Assembly (NCBI RefSeq): GCF_020921035.1
Contig: NC_063151.1
Coordinates: 30,324,934 to 30,388,933 of the forward strand
DNA length: 64,000 bases
Source: Rhodamnia argentea
Lineage: Eukaryota > Streptophyta > Magnoliopsida > Myrtales > Myrtaceae
Reading direction: 5' to 3'
The stretch's first letter is position 1, and each line of letters begins with the position of its first letter. The notes under the pieces were generated by a model, which worked only from the letters and a program-made list of their open reading frames with translations, searched no databases and was not told where the DNA came from. Of the stretch, positions 35,337-47,800 are shown piece after piece. A program made the translations under genes and the position numbers.

Positions 35337-36046
35337 AAAAGTGTTAAAAGTTGTATTTGGCCCTCATTTTAGTATAAGTGCTAAATAAAAATAAAAATAA
35401 AAATACTTGTGTATAGCTCTCATTTTAGTATAAGCATTAAATAAAATAAAATAAAAAACAACGATTGCTTAAGTGCTTTTGATGAGAAATTTTAGTAAAA
35501 AAAATATATGACATTTGTAATTAAAATTTTTAAGTGATGTGGCATTTTAATTTCATTTTTTAAAGTGACATGCCAATAAATATGTGGCCTTTGCCATTAT
35601 TTTTTTATTTTATTTTATTTATTTTTTACCTTCTTCCTCTGGTTAGTTGTCGGATCGTCGACTAGCTAGAGGGAGGACCGGCGAGGGCGAGCCCTCGCTG
35701 CCGCCGCAAGGCCGATCTCGCCGTAAGGCCGATCTCGCCGTCCTCCCTCTAGCTAATTGGTGGCTAGAGGAAGAAGGAAGAAAAAAGATAAAAAAGGAAA
35801 AAAAAATAAAGAAAAACTTGGAGAAATGCATTAAATGACGTTGTTTTATGTCTTAGATGCTGATTAGACCTCCGGCAAGCCACGTCGGCTGCAGATATTA
35901 ATAAAAAAAAAAGGCTATTTCGTATTTCCGATCAAGCATATCGTAGTTGGTACTTAAAATGATCATTTTTTAAAAAATTAGCACAAGTGATTCAAAAGAA
36001 ACTTTTGAAATTAGAGTGAGCGCCAGAAATAACTTTTGGCATTTTT
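35337..36046. mobile_element. Long-TIR element with GC-rich core (family of 20407-21166)
   Basis: The left arm starts AAAAGTGTTAAAAGTTG, then GGCCCTCATTTTAGTATAAG. The reverse complement of the right arm reads AAAATGCCAAAAGTTATTTC, then GGCGCTCACTCTAATTTC. These are the same words as in the 20407-21166 element. The core (about 35640-35770) is GC-rich, with GGCGAGGGCGAGCCCTCG and a tandem CGCCG(C/T)AAGGCCGATCT piece. The ends are approximate. Confidence 0.6.
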
Positions 36047-36707
36047 ATGTAGTTCTCTTGTCTCAAGAATTATGTGATTCTTAAAGGGAAAACTAGAGTG
36101 GGGATGGTGACTTTGTGCTAGGTTGGTTCACCCAAATTACCAAAGGGTATGGAAATCTCTTCGAATGCCTAAGGCAAGAACATTAGGTAGGTGTTGATAA
36201 AGCTCTCCCTCTCTCGTTATATAAAGTGGAATGAAACCAAAGATCCGAAAATGAGTCGAGAGGATGAGATACCAGGAGGAAATGGAAATGCAGATGGAGC
36301 CTGGATTGTCTGTAGCCAGCTTATCTGGTTGGTGATTTACCCATTATGTTTGTCCTGATTTCGATGTGTTTGATCTGATCTTAGATCGAGCTGGTTCTGC
36401 AATGTAGGGTTCATAGTTCCTCATGTTTCTTTTGTTTCTTCTACGGATTTTACGCATAGCTAACAGATTGAATTTGCAGGACGTTGAGGTAAATTGGGAC
36501 AGCGGTTCAGGTTCAGCCACCTTAAAGTTTAGATCTTGATGATTACTTCAGATGCTGACAGCATCTTTTGACTTGTGGATTAGCTCACGAGAGAATGAAA
36601 AGTCGGTTGGATGAACTCCTCCAGATCATCTACCCTACTGGTTTTTCTTGCTTTTAGAAATTAGTTGTGAAAAATCTAGTCTTTGTGTATTTTTTTTCCC
36701 CAATTAG

Positions 36708-39700
36708 CATCTGCCGTCTTAAAATGTTTGGGGCATCTACGAGTCTCATTGGTGAGTAGTCTCAGTTGGGATTCGCTGTAGCCTCGGGCGCATAGGAAGT
36801 CCGAGGAGTCGTTTGCCGTCAAGTCATACACGAGACCGGGGTTCATGGCCCGATTTGGCCGGATGTGTCCAGCACCGTAGGAAAATGTAGTTGCCTCGGC
36901 AAAAGATGCATCAAGCACTGGCTCTACCTTCTTGTCTTGTGTTCTTGCTGTGTAATGGTGAAAGTTACAATGAAAAACACAGCAATGAAGTAAGAATTTG
37001 TCTGGTGTCAGCATAATAGTGAAGGAACTAAAAGAAAGAACATGTGAAGATGTACTACCTGTTGTCATGATTGCTGATTGTATCGCCGCTGGACTCCGAC
37101 TGGGATAGAGGGTTTTCAGGAGACCCACGATGCCGGCCATGAGGACAGGACATTGAGGTGCCCAACTCTACATTGAAAGGTGTTTTATGCTTGTCGAAAT
37201 CTTGACCTGCCAGACCGACTGCCAGCATATAAGCAGCAATGATGTTCAATCCTGGTGCTGTTATATCGGGCTGAAGTACATCAACGACGATTAGGAGTTT
37301 TGGCATGGGAGTTGACATTAGTTGATCAACCAAAAAGTACAGAGACGCCTTCAGAAATCTCAGTAATATACCTTAAGGATTGCTGGCTCAACGGTTTGGT
37401 CCCCTGGATGAGAAGGAAGCCATAAATGGAGCAGGTGTCGTGTTTAACATTGTCTTCACACAGTAATGTAAGCCATAGGATTCCTAAATGATACAGAGGC
37501 GCGCACGGAGAAGTAAAATCACATGTAAGCCGGCGAAAAAACAAAAAGGAACTGCTTAGAAAATTTACTTCATCGATTTGATGTAAGCGAAGAGAACTTT
37601 CCCATCCACGAAAGAGATGTGAGCAGCAGGAAGAATATGAGCGTCAGCCACAACATCATTTCCGCTCGCTTCATCTTTAGCCAAAACCATCCCAAGAGCA
37701 CCTGCAAGCGCAGCTTGTTGATCCACCTTGACTCTCTTGTTCTCACCGCGAACGCAAGCCAAGATCTTTCCCTTCACCTTCTTGCAGTCGAGGGTTCCAG
37801 CTTTGCAGAGCAACTTGTGAACAATTCAAGCAATACTCAGAATTCGTGTCTTGGTTTATGAAAAGCGAAAAGGGACTGTACAGCAGTGGATATGACTGAG
37901 AAGTAGAGATCATTGGGGAATAGTATCCGCAGATTAAACTCACGGTTCTGCGACCGACACATTTTCAGCCCCTGCATCCGCACCCCTGATTAGTGGATAG
38001 AACTTATTCGATGGCACCCATTGGCCGAAAGGCTCGATCCCTTTCAGAAACATTATAAGTCAGCATCAAGAAAAAGCATGACTGTTTAAACTCCAAGGAC
38101 TTACTAACCGAAGATGAAAAGAAGCTGATATTTAGAAAGAAAATCCAGGTGTCTTATACCTTTAAATGCTGCTTGTTTCCAAGAGCAACGAACGTCGTGA
38201 ATTCCCGGTTGATTGTGCTCGCAGCGACAGTGATCATCGACGGGGCAAGATTAAGCACTGTCCCTGGTTGGGGCCCCGAGTTGCCGGCGGAAGAAACCAC
38301 CCCAATCCCATTCCTAGCTGCGTGGAATGATCCAATGACAATTCCATCCATGAAAACTCGGCTGGATCATTGCCCAGAGAGACCGATAGGACATTGACGC
38401 CATCGCTTATCACAGCATCGAAGCCTGCCAATATGTCAGCGTCAGAGCAGTCAGGCCAGCACACTTTGCAAGCCACAACACGGGCCTTTGGAGATCCTCC
38501 CTTAGCTGTTCCATTGCCATAGCCAAAAACACTTGCTCCGGGGACCAAGCTTCCTCCTGCTGTAGATAGAGTGTGGGAACCATGACCATGATGATCCCGT
38601 GCCGTATAGAAAGTGTAGTTCAAAAGTCCAGCATATGCGGCATATCCTTTGTTGAAGTACCTCGCTCCGATCAGCTTCCTTAGTACAGAGGAATGAGAGA
38701 TTGGATTCACTATGTCGGAAAGACACTTGACAATTGTTTAGGTAGGTTCATTTCTTTTTAATTTTGAGGTTTCACAGTCTAGTATGGCAAAATTGGTCAT
38801 CATGACATGAAAGAAGAACTTCTAGAGAAAATATAGAATTTCCAGGGGTGCAAGGGAAAGCTTGAAAGTAAGTAAAATCAGAAGCTCCAGTGTAATTTCT
38901 TGCAGGGTTAAAAAGCTCGTCAGAGTAAAAACTTCAGCTTGCGATTCAACAAGCAATTGTTGGTGTAGATACATGAACGCTAGTTTTCATTAAACCAGCA
39001 GAAATGCCCTTTTTCTCCTTTCTGCTGTTAAAAAGAAGAAAGGAATCGTGAAGAACTATTCTGAAAGCACATGACAAACAAGTCAAATGAAAAAAGATGC
39101 ATACATGAGCCCGTGGAAACACTTGGAATTAAGCTCAGAGAGAGGCAAAGAAAAGAGGGAAATATTTGGGAGGAATATAACCTGTTGCAAGAAAATCCAT
39201 CTTTATGCCCCGCTGACAGATTCCGCGCCACTTTCCCAGGATCGGACCCATCCCTTCCGTCGCTAATGCTCTTCGATTCTGGCCAAACACCTGTAGAAAA
39301 ATAGAAAAGAGAAACCATAAGCATCTCCTGCAGAATTCCAAAAAAGAAACCATTGTCACAGTGTGATGCATGTATTATGCATACAAAAGAAGCAAAATCA
39401 TTTTGCGAATAGTCAAGATTCATATACTGAGACCCTACTAGGGGTGTGCAAACTGGACCGGACCCGCCCGGACCAACCCGGGACCGGCCGGGTTGGTCCG
39501 GTCCTTGAGGTGGATGGTCCGGTCCCCGGTCCCAATAAATGGGACCGGTGACTGGGCGGTCCAGTCCTCGGGTTTCTTGTATTGGGACCGGACCGCCAAT
39601 AATATATAATTATTTATATATAAATCTATACAATTACAAAAAAAAAATTGAAAACAAAACAGAATAATAAAAGTCCATTGCCCATTTTTTTTCCCAACCT

Positions 39701-41288
39701 TGCACGGTCGCACTCTCCTCCTCAAAACTCTCTTTTTAGTCTTATTTTCCATCTTGTTTTTGGTCATCTTTTCTCTCTGTGGGTTTTTTTGAGTGCGGTT
39801 GGTGATGTTTTTATCATGTAATGGCTTGATTTGGTATTGAATTCAAATATTTTGGTCAAGTTCGTCGATCATAAAAGTCATAGCGAGTCGCTATGTTTTT
39901 TCCATGGCATAGTTTATTAAGTTGACTAGATTTTCAATAGTTAGCGGTCCCTCTGGGCCGGGACCGAGACCGGACCGGGACCGGCCCGGACCCGGACCGC
40001 TGGTCCCGGTCCGGTCCTTGGTCCCGAAAATATGGGGACCGGGACTACGGTCCGGTCCCCGGTTCCATGCCGGGACCGGACCGGCCCGGACCCCGGTTCC
40101 ATGCCGGGACCGGACCGGCCCGGACCATGCACACCCCTAGACCCTACCACCATTCACTCAGGCTCTAGAAAACTCGTGCAACTAGAGCAATTCCAGGGGT
40201 CTACCGAGATATGATGAAGAATTTAATCAAATCAATTTGAGCCAAAAAAGAAAAGAAAGAAAAAAATTGCCGTAGTGGAATTGAAGAAAAAAAAATCCGA
40301 AATTCCAAACATGATGACAGATACTGGTGTCGAGGTTGCCGATAATTGTATCTTCACCAAACCTAGCCTTCCTCAAGATGGAACTCTGATGAATCACCCC
40401 ATTCTCTCTAGCCCCAGGAAATGCCATGAACTTCTTGTGTGCAATTTCCTTCCTTTGCTTTGGAGCACAGACAAGACATCTGGGTGCTCTGCATCGAAAG
40501 ATGAGCAACAAATTTTGCTGATGAAGCAGAAGAAAACAGAGCAGCATTCTCTTGGCTTCACAGACCAATTCGTCCAGCATGTAAATCAAAATCACATAGT
40601 AATATAACCGAACTCTCAACTTGCGGGTTCTACCGCCTCATCCTCTTCGACCATCGCAGCGAAACCATTGACGTGATGAGCGTATGAATAGAAAATTGCC
40701 TCCCGTGCCTTCTCGTTGCTGTCTAAAGAAGTTGAAGTACAGAACAAAGATATCTCATCTTACTAGTAATGAAGATAAACTACAGTTTCATGCTTGTGAA
40801 GTATAAATTCGAATTATACCTTCCCAAGTACGATCCGAGTAAATCATAATGAGAATTGGCGACACCTTCAATATCTGCTGCGGTCGGTTCTGGACCGTGT
40901 GCATGAGATCCTAAGTACACGATGTAAGGCTAAAGCACAAAGAGAGGAGAAAAAATGAGGCCATCGAAAAGCAAACGCCCTGAAATGATCAAACTGGGAA
41001 GCAGAGTGAGACAAAATGGTTGGAATTCAAAGGAAGTACCACAGAAAAAGATTTTGGAGAAAAAAACCCAGATAACAGATGAGAAGAATAAACCATTCTG
41101 CCAAAACAAGTGGTGATCAAAACTGAAGACTTCCATGATTGGAAACAGCACAAATTCAAAGAATCTTATTTTCTGCATACAACAAGGCAAAATGTGAGCA
41201 TTACCATTTTCAAGGCGAAGGCGGGTGAACGCACCGGACACAAAAGCCGGACTGAGAGGAGAAACTGGCAACGAAAGGAGAGCTCCAT
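36708..41288 (-). pseudogene. Subtilisin-like protease pseudogene (SBT5-type, copy A)
   Basis: All eleven exon positions of the intact paralogue at 48768-54004 can be found, but the frame is broken many times. Exons 1-3 (41288-41205, 40929-40820, 40718-40621) are open. Exon 4 (40488-40325) has a 1-bp deletion at about 40402. Exon 5 (39290-39182) has compensating +1 and -1 changes. Exon 6 (38678-38160) has a 1-bp deletion near 38350 plus an in-frame loss of five codons. Exons 7, 9 and 10 each have small deletions. The active-site Asp context changes from DTG to DTS. The His (GHGSH), Asn (SAGNSGP) and Ser (GTSMSCPH) motifs are still visible. About 780 bp covering the end of the last exon are missing after 36708, removing the fibronectin-like end. 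A 701-bp hAT element sits in intron 4. Confidence 0.93.
39439..40139. mobile_element. hAT-type non-autonomous element, 701 bp, 8-bp target duplication
   Basis: The element starts TAGGGGTGTGCA and ends TGCACACCCCTA, a perfect 12-bp terminal inverted repeat. GACCCTAC is repeated on both sides (39431-39438 and 40140-40147). The paralogous intron in the intact subtilase has a single uninterrupted GACCCTAC near 52424, which is the empty site. Both arms are packed with GGACCGG / CCGGTCC words (39454-39600 and 39950-40130), and the middle is AT-rich. The open frames rich in Gly, Pro and Arg in this region come from those words and are not genes. Confidence 0.95.
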
Positions 41289-43670
41289 TGCTCTCTGCTT
41301 CTTCTGCAACTTAAAACAAACTCGAATACAATATAGTTTCCTCTGTTTTCAGGCGAGAAGTGCATGTGAAGCTTTTTGCTCTGCTTTCACTTTTTTTATG
41401 TTAGCAAACAAATTGCTTGACAGCAAAAACAGTGAAACCTCCTTCACGACCATGTTGGTTGGGTTCACTACCATGTGGAGGAACCTCAATGAATTGCAAG
41501 TCCAAAAGCTCGAGCCCATATGATAATCCACATGGAAAAATAGGGTTTCTCACTGTTATGTTGTAGTCGCAAAGAATGTTTTTTTAGATGCAATAGCAAT
41601 AGAGAAAGAGAGCAGAAAATCTGAAAAAGAGGGCGCCGTTCGATTTTTTACGATCGGAAGTTGATTCGTACTCTCTACATTAGGTTTTCTGCGGGTTGAA
41701 CTGAACCTGCGTTTCGATGAGATTTATCCTTGATGTCTTGTGAACTTTATGTGTAAAATCAATAACGGTCTTCTTGATGTTGTTGCTACTATGTACCTCT
41801 AGTATTTGTTTTGGTCGAAATACCTCTAGTATTAACTAGAGAAGAACTTTGTTCACCCAATTTTGTTGATAGTGAATATTTTAGGTGGAACTCCGTACCC
41901 GTGGTTTTTGATCTCCTCATGCCGACGAGATTTTCTAAGTAAAATTGCCTTGTGTTCATGGGTGATTGGTAATTTGGTATTCATATTATTGAGATATTGT
42001 CTTGTTCCGTTGCGCTAATCCGATATTGTTTGTGTTATTATTGTTTCTCCCATCAATCAGCATAACGTGGATTATGCAAAAGGATATCAAATTTCCCTCG
42101 AGATCATTCTGCAGTTATGAATCGTGAGTATGCTTACGGTTGGAAATTTGACATTGAAAATTTCTCTCACCAAACTTTAGTGGCTTCAAAAGGGGGAAGA
42201 GGGAATGCGAGACGAATCCAACTTTTGTAAAGTTGATGTGATCTTATGCATTGCATGCAAGTTGAGAACAGCGAGCATTAAAGAAAAAGCAAAATAGAAA
42301 GCATCTTTCAACCTTGACTTTTTTTTATCTTTGCAAAGAAAATAGACCAATTAAGTGAAAGTTTGATGAATGGTGATTGGCATATTGCCAAACAACAAAA
42401 ATAGTAATTCAAAATGATTAAAGGATCCCCGCCCTAATCCCGTCGATCTTCATCTTCTAAAGTAGTATCAATTATGATTCCTTCTTTCTTTACTTGTTGT
42501 ACTAAGTACTTTTAATGCATAAATAGGTTTGTGGCCCTTTTTAGTGTGGACCTAGTATTGACCAAGACTTGTGCGCTAAAATGATAGGGATGGTCGATTC
42601 TAGTATGGGTAAACTTCAGCGTTGAAATCTGGAACCAACACTATCATAGTCAATTCATAGTTTTTGGAATTAGAAACCGACCATGTTGCCATCGAAATCA
42701 AGCCTACCTATTTCAGGGTCTATTGGGAATGGGTTCGGCCGCGGTTTTCTTTTCCTTTTTATTCTATGCACAATATGCATGCGTCAAATATGAACAGAAT
42801 CGTTTCTGTTTGAGAATGATATGTCATACATATTCCATTCCAACAAATATATTCTGTTCCCAATAAAGAATAGAAGAACTTACTTAGGGTTATGATCATT
42901 GAGCTGGATTAGGATTGAGTGCCCTAGGTGTATGATCATTGACCGGTTAGCTGAGTTGGGGACTCTTCACGGACCAACCGGGTATTTCTATTCATTAAAA
43001 ATTCTGTAATCTGTCAAATTTTCATTATACTTACCATTTGTTTTTGCGAGTATTAACATTAGGGTCCTATGGTGGAGCGACCTTAGGATATATGTCAAGC
43101 ATGCTTTATTAAGAAAGTTTCATCTTCAAGACAATTGATACAAACACGTGTTTCGAGAGTATTCGCTATCCAAATTTTCATTGACGTTAGAAGTGTTAAG
43201 ACTACTTTGTCACTTCGGCCCGAAAATGAAAGGGCTAGGCATTCTGGCCTTTGTCTAACTCGAAATAGAAAGAAGGGGATAAGAAGAAAATGAATATTAA
43301 TTGGTCTTCTGACGATGTGACAAATGAAGGACACCAGCACCTGCTGGGTACTATGACAAAATATTGTCACAACTTTACTCCAGTGAAAAAAATAGTAGAT
43401 GACACAGCGATCCTTCCATTCGAAAGATGTAGCCTCAAATATAAACTAACAATCTGTTTTATGTATGATAAAATAGCAAGTCAGTAATTATATTTGAGTC
43501 ATATAAAAGAATACGTATATCTCCAAACTAACAACTTAATCCAGCAAACTCATCTCAGTCAGATACAACTCATACAAAAAATTCCACTAATCCTGCCAAT
43601 GACGCAAACACTTTATTTGCCTGCCAATAGCTGCGGAACCTGAAAAACATTTAAGATGAATGGTATGAAC
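41289..43670. other. Upstream part of duplication copy A and intergenic sequence
   Basis: Up to about 42500 the sequence parallels 54005-54800 upstream of the intact subtilase. Beyond that no gene is recognised. Confidence 0.5.
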
Positions 43671-44335
43671 TAGGGTGAGCAAAAAAATCGGGATCCACCC
43701 AAACTGGACTAGACCGTACCCAATCGGTTGATTTTGGGTGATTCTCACCGGATACCGATCTGGTTCTCAATTTCAATTTGTTGGAACCAATTGGTACCGA
43801 TCCGGTTCCCGGTTCCTGGTGGGAACCACCCACCTGGATCAACCGGACCGAACCTATTTATATAATGTACATACATATTTTTCTTTTTAAATTCTAACTA
43901 TTTCTCTCAATCACGTGACCAATCGTGTATTTAGAAGGGCGAAGGATTTGAGTGCGCTGTTTTCTAAACTTAGTTTGATGATGTTAAGTTGTTAATTGAG
44001 TCACTAACCTCACCAAGCTCCGGTTTGAACTTTTAGTGCTAAACATTGCAGATTTCAATTCATTATCTTTTTGGGCGAACTGTGATGTAATGGTCCGAAG
44101 CCGGATACTCATGCCGTCTCTTTATCCCATGGAAATGGTTGCATTGGTTCACTCGCGTATAGTCTTTTTTAATTAATGTTGGTGTTCGGTACTCGATAGG
44201 ACCGATTTCATGGACCCATCCGAGAATCGGATTGGACTGGTTGTTCGGTTCTCGGGTAGGTCCATAGAACGAGCGGGTGGTTCACGGGTCCCTAGCAGGC
44301 GGTTCTTAATTTTATCTTGAAACCGATCACCCCTA
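43671..44335. mobile_element. hAT-type non-autonomous element, 665 bp, 8-bp target duplication
   Basis: The element starts TAGGGTGAGCA and ends GATCACCCCTA. GTATGAAC flanks both ends (43663-43670 and 44336-44343), a perfect 8-bp target duplication. The interior has GGTTCC/GGAACC-rich arms similar in style to the element at 39439-40139 but clearly different in sequence. There is no coding capacity. Confidence 0.9.
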
Positions 44336-46070
44336 GTATGAACAACCACAACTCAATGATGGTATAACCACAATTCAATGATGGTATTTTTCTTTTAAGC
44401 AAATCGAGCATCCACTAGGCACATATATAAAGCAATACCAAAAACTCATAAACCAAACACAAGCTATAAAATACGTGCCAAATCAAATATGAGTTGTTCC
44501 ATTTCAACAAAACTTTAAAAACCAAACATCAGTGGTAAAATCTCTATCAAATCAAACGTAAATGGTCTATTCCGTCGACCAATCTATTGCTCAATATCCA
44601 ACCATGGTAACAAGATAATGCCGAGTCACAAGGCGATCGAGATTCCCCCAGCTAGGTCCCCATCTATTATCAATTAGAGTGGCTCGGCCTAGAAGAATAT
44701 CTTGAAACGAATATGCATGCCTAAAAACCCCGAATCGGGTTCATAGCGATAATGAGCATTAAATCATCATCCTCCAAAAATTCACAAAACTAATCCATAA
44801 TCCATATCATAAATCAGAATGCATTACACCAAATCAAAACATGTACCTTTTCATAAATCAGCTCATCAGTCAAAATAACTTTCGTAAGCATTTGAATCAT
44901 TTGAGAGTTTATTTTGTAGGCCAAATATGCAAAGTTATGCATATAAATTTGACAATAACTTTTTAAAATGCTTCTCAAATTATTCACAAATGAGGCGTTT
45001 CCTCCTCCTTCCCCCATCCCTTGGAAAAAGCAGCCGCCAAGCTTATCAAAGAGAGAGGGATTATTTCTCTCTTTCCCCTTTGAATCTTTCATTTTGTGGT
45101 GGTGAATAAATTTATGCATCTAATTTTGGGTGAACGTGGAGATCGGTTCGGCCATCCATTCGATCGATAATCGAGTAGGATGCTCGTGACATGGCTCCAT
45201 AACCTCTTTGAGATTAGGCTGTTCTTCTTTATTGATTTAAAATTAGGTCAAATTTGAGGGTTTTACTCTCCCAAACTAGATCTAGATATATATATATCCG
45301 GGAGTTTCCTACAGGTATTTGATTTGTATTCTTTCAACATATAGATGTTGGTGTCTCTGCATGGCAATAATTATGAGCACGTCAAACCTAGACGCACATT
45401 GCAAGCCATTGCAAATGAAGTGAGAGATTTCGGCGTATGCTCATCACTGAATCTTGTAATCGGCCGCCGATGTTTTACATTGTTAGATTTGTTCTGGAGA
45501 GATGGGAGTGTGCTGCTAGCTGCAGATTGTGCTTTGTTTGCTTTATGGCTTTTGTTTTGTTAAGCAGTTATTTAGAATTTGCTAAATTCGAAAGATATAA
45601 CTCTCAACTATTATCATGATATATGAAGGGTTTCAACCAAAAGAAAAAAAAATTAACAACAAATGATCAAAGAGAAGTAAATGTACAATCCACATTTTTA
45701 TTATGTGTGCTCAAAGTGGATATTCAAAGCTGTCTTAAACATGGAGCTCGCACTTGAAATTTCAAAAGTTCATTTTGATCAAACCGTATTTTCAAATCAA
45801 TTTCTGTCAAACCCCACGACTTCATAACATCCTAAACTATCAATTCCACTACAATTCCACAGCTTAACAATTCCTGAATAGAACCGTGCAGTTCAAAATG
45901 CACATAATTTTGAAACAATGACCTAACTTCGAAAACTACTTCAATTAAATGATGAAAGAGTTGGAATCCTTATTGGGTGCCGTGAAACAAAGTTAATCCG
46001 GCTTGATGAGATTTTCTAGGCATGTACACGTAAGGTTATGCTTCCGTTTTCTTGAAATAAGTACACCGTG
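44336..46070. other. Intergenic; possible decayed retroposon at about 45310-45650
   Basis: The piece around 45390-45450 (CCTAGACGCACATTGCA, then GAGAGATTTCGGCGTATG) is distantly similar to 58546-58625. Both end in an A-rich tail after CAACCAAAAG or GACCAAAAA. No intact gene is seen. Confidence 0.35.
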
Positions 46071-46362
46071 AGTGCCATAACTTATGCACGACGCTTACTT
46101 GAGTGTCATAACTTTCAAAAATTGTTCACTTGAGTTCTATAACTTTCAAAAAAAATTTCACTTAAGTGTTACATCAACTTTTTCGACGTCCACGTCAGCT
46201 TTTTCGGCGTGTCACGTCAGCTTTCCGGTGTGCCATGTTAGCTTTTCGACATCCACGTCGGCGATGACACTTTAGTGAATGATTTTTGAAAGTTATTGCA
46301 CTTAAATGAACGTTTTGAAAATTATAGTATTCAAGTGAACGCCGTATAAAAGTTATGACATT
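46071..46362. mobile_element. Long-TIR MITE with a tandem-repeat core, 292 bp
   Basis: The left arm starts AGTGCCATAACTTATGCACG, and the reverse complement of the right arm reads AATGTCATAACTTTTATACG. The similarity continues about 90 bp through TCACTTGAGT and TCATAACTTTCAAAAA words. The core (46172-46262) is four tandem units of about 25 bp of the type TTTTTCGACGTCCACGTCAGC. There is no gene. Confidence 0.7.
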
Positions 46363-46639
46363 AATAGTGTAATTATCCCCGTTTTCCTCCTTTCGTTTGT
46401 TGTTTGCGTTTTGAAATGAAGCTCTCTCTACTATTTCATTCCTGTTCTTCTGTTAATTGAGGTGCTTTCTATGTATTCTTTGTTTGTCCGCCTTTTTGAC
46501 CGGTCAACTACCGCTTCGACTATCACAATATCATTGATCCAACGGTTGCAAATATACGAGGACATCATGCCCCCTAAGGCCTAATAGCTCCCCGCCACCA
46601 TAGAATATGGCATGACGCTAGAGTGTCTAGACGTAAATA

Positions 46640-47060
46640 ATTTTTAATCTATTTATAATATTTTATTTTTTTAACTTTTAGTAAATTTTAATTTTCTTTT
46701 CTTTTTTGTTCTTTTCTTTGTTTTTTTTTTGTCTGGCCCAATCGGCCATGGGTGAGGGCCGCGATGCCCTTCCTGGGTTGTGGGCAAGGCTAGCCTTGTC
46801 GTCCACGAGCAAGGCAAGTGTGCCCGGATCGGAGCGAGGTGGTCTCACCAGCGGTCGGTGAGGGCCCAGCGACCCTTACCGGCCACTTGAAAGAAAAAAA
46901 AATTCAAAAAATAATAATAAATTTATTAAAAATTATCCACATTAATGCCGACCATGCCACGTAAGACGGTTGTCATTCATGTTAACTGCTTCGGTCAAAA
47001 TTGATCGGATGAACTCAAATGTAAAATTTTTTATAACTTAATTTATACACATGAACACCA
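46640..47060. mobile_element. MITE-like element with GC-rich core (decayed)
   Basis: A GC-rich core (about 46735-46890, with GGTGAGGGCC and CTTACCGGCC) is enclosed by AT-rich arms. The right arm has CCACATTAATGCCGACCATG then TGATCGG, words shared with other long-TIR elements here. The ends are not resolved. Confidence 0.4.
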
Positions 47061-47800
47061 CTGACTTGGACGTGTTTGAAAATTAGTCGAATGGATGATA
47101 AATTTCAACACTCCCGTGATTTTGAAAAGGAAAATTGAAGGGGTGAGCGTGTGTTTGACAAACACTTTAGCAAAGCTCCTTAGGATAAAAAGTCCATTGA
47201 ACAAATGTAAATATCATGTGATATTTTTTTCTTTTTAGAGATACAATTACATTTCCAAAGTCATTTAAATTCCACAAGGCAACGCCCTAGGAGCTTTGTA
47301 CTTTAGTATCTCCGGGAATGCTAATATATATTCTTCTTCTAATTTTGCCCCCTCTAAATTTTCAAAATTATGTGAATGCCCTCAATTTTTTCCACCGTGC
47401 AACGTCACCGGCGATGCCAAATCTAATCGCTCGCGACCCCTCACCGACTTCGTGTGACCTCAAACGACCCTCGTCATGGGTCATCGAGGGCCGCGTGATG
47501 GTCGCCGGTGCCAAATCTAACGCGCTTACTGCTTGAGCCCTTCACTGGAGCTGCTGAAAGGTTTGAGTTCATTTTTTTTTTAATAGAAAAAAGAGAAAGT
47601 CCTTTAGAAGTGTGATTTTTCCAAATACTGTTCAAATTAAAGTTGCTTTCCAAATACTGTTCAAATTAAAGTTGCTTCCCTATGCATTTTAAAGTTGCAC
47701 TTCAAAATATTATTTGCATTTCGAAAAATCTCTTTAACCAATAGTCTTTTATATTTTTTCAAACAACTTTTCTCAGGAGCCTAACCAAACGGAGTTATGC
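47061..47800. other. Intergenic, with a 29-bp tandem duplication at 47621-47678
   Basis: CCAAATACTGTTCAAATTAA followed by AGTTGCTTT is present twice in tandem (47621-47649 and 47650-47678). A GC-rich patch lies at 47400-47530. No gene is recognised. Confidence 0.6.

Larger units (their letters stand above)
36130..42500. repeat. Segmental duplication copy A (partner about 47800-54800)
   Basis: The region downstream of, through, and upstream of the subtilase pseudogene is collinear with 47800-54800. Shared landmarks include GGAATGAAACCAAAGATCCG at 36219 and 47887, all eleven exons, and upstream pieces such as TTGGCATATTGCCAAACAA at 42378 and the equivalent near 54684. Both copies are in the same orientation. 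The boundaries are approximate. Confidence 0.85.

Noticed and set aside
39922..40214. Gly/Pro/Arg-rich open frames on both strands
   Set aside because: They arise from GGACCGG repeats in the hAT element and have no protein-like composition.
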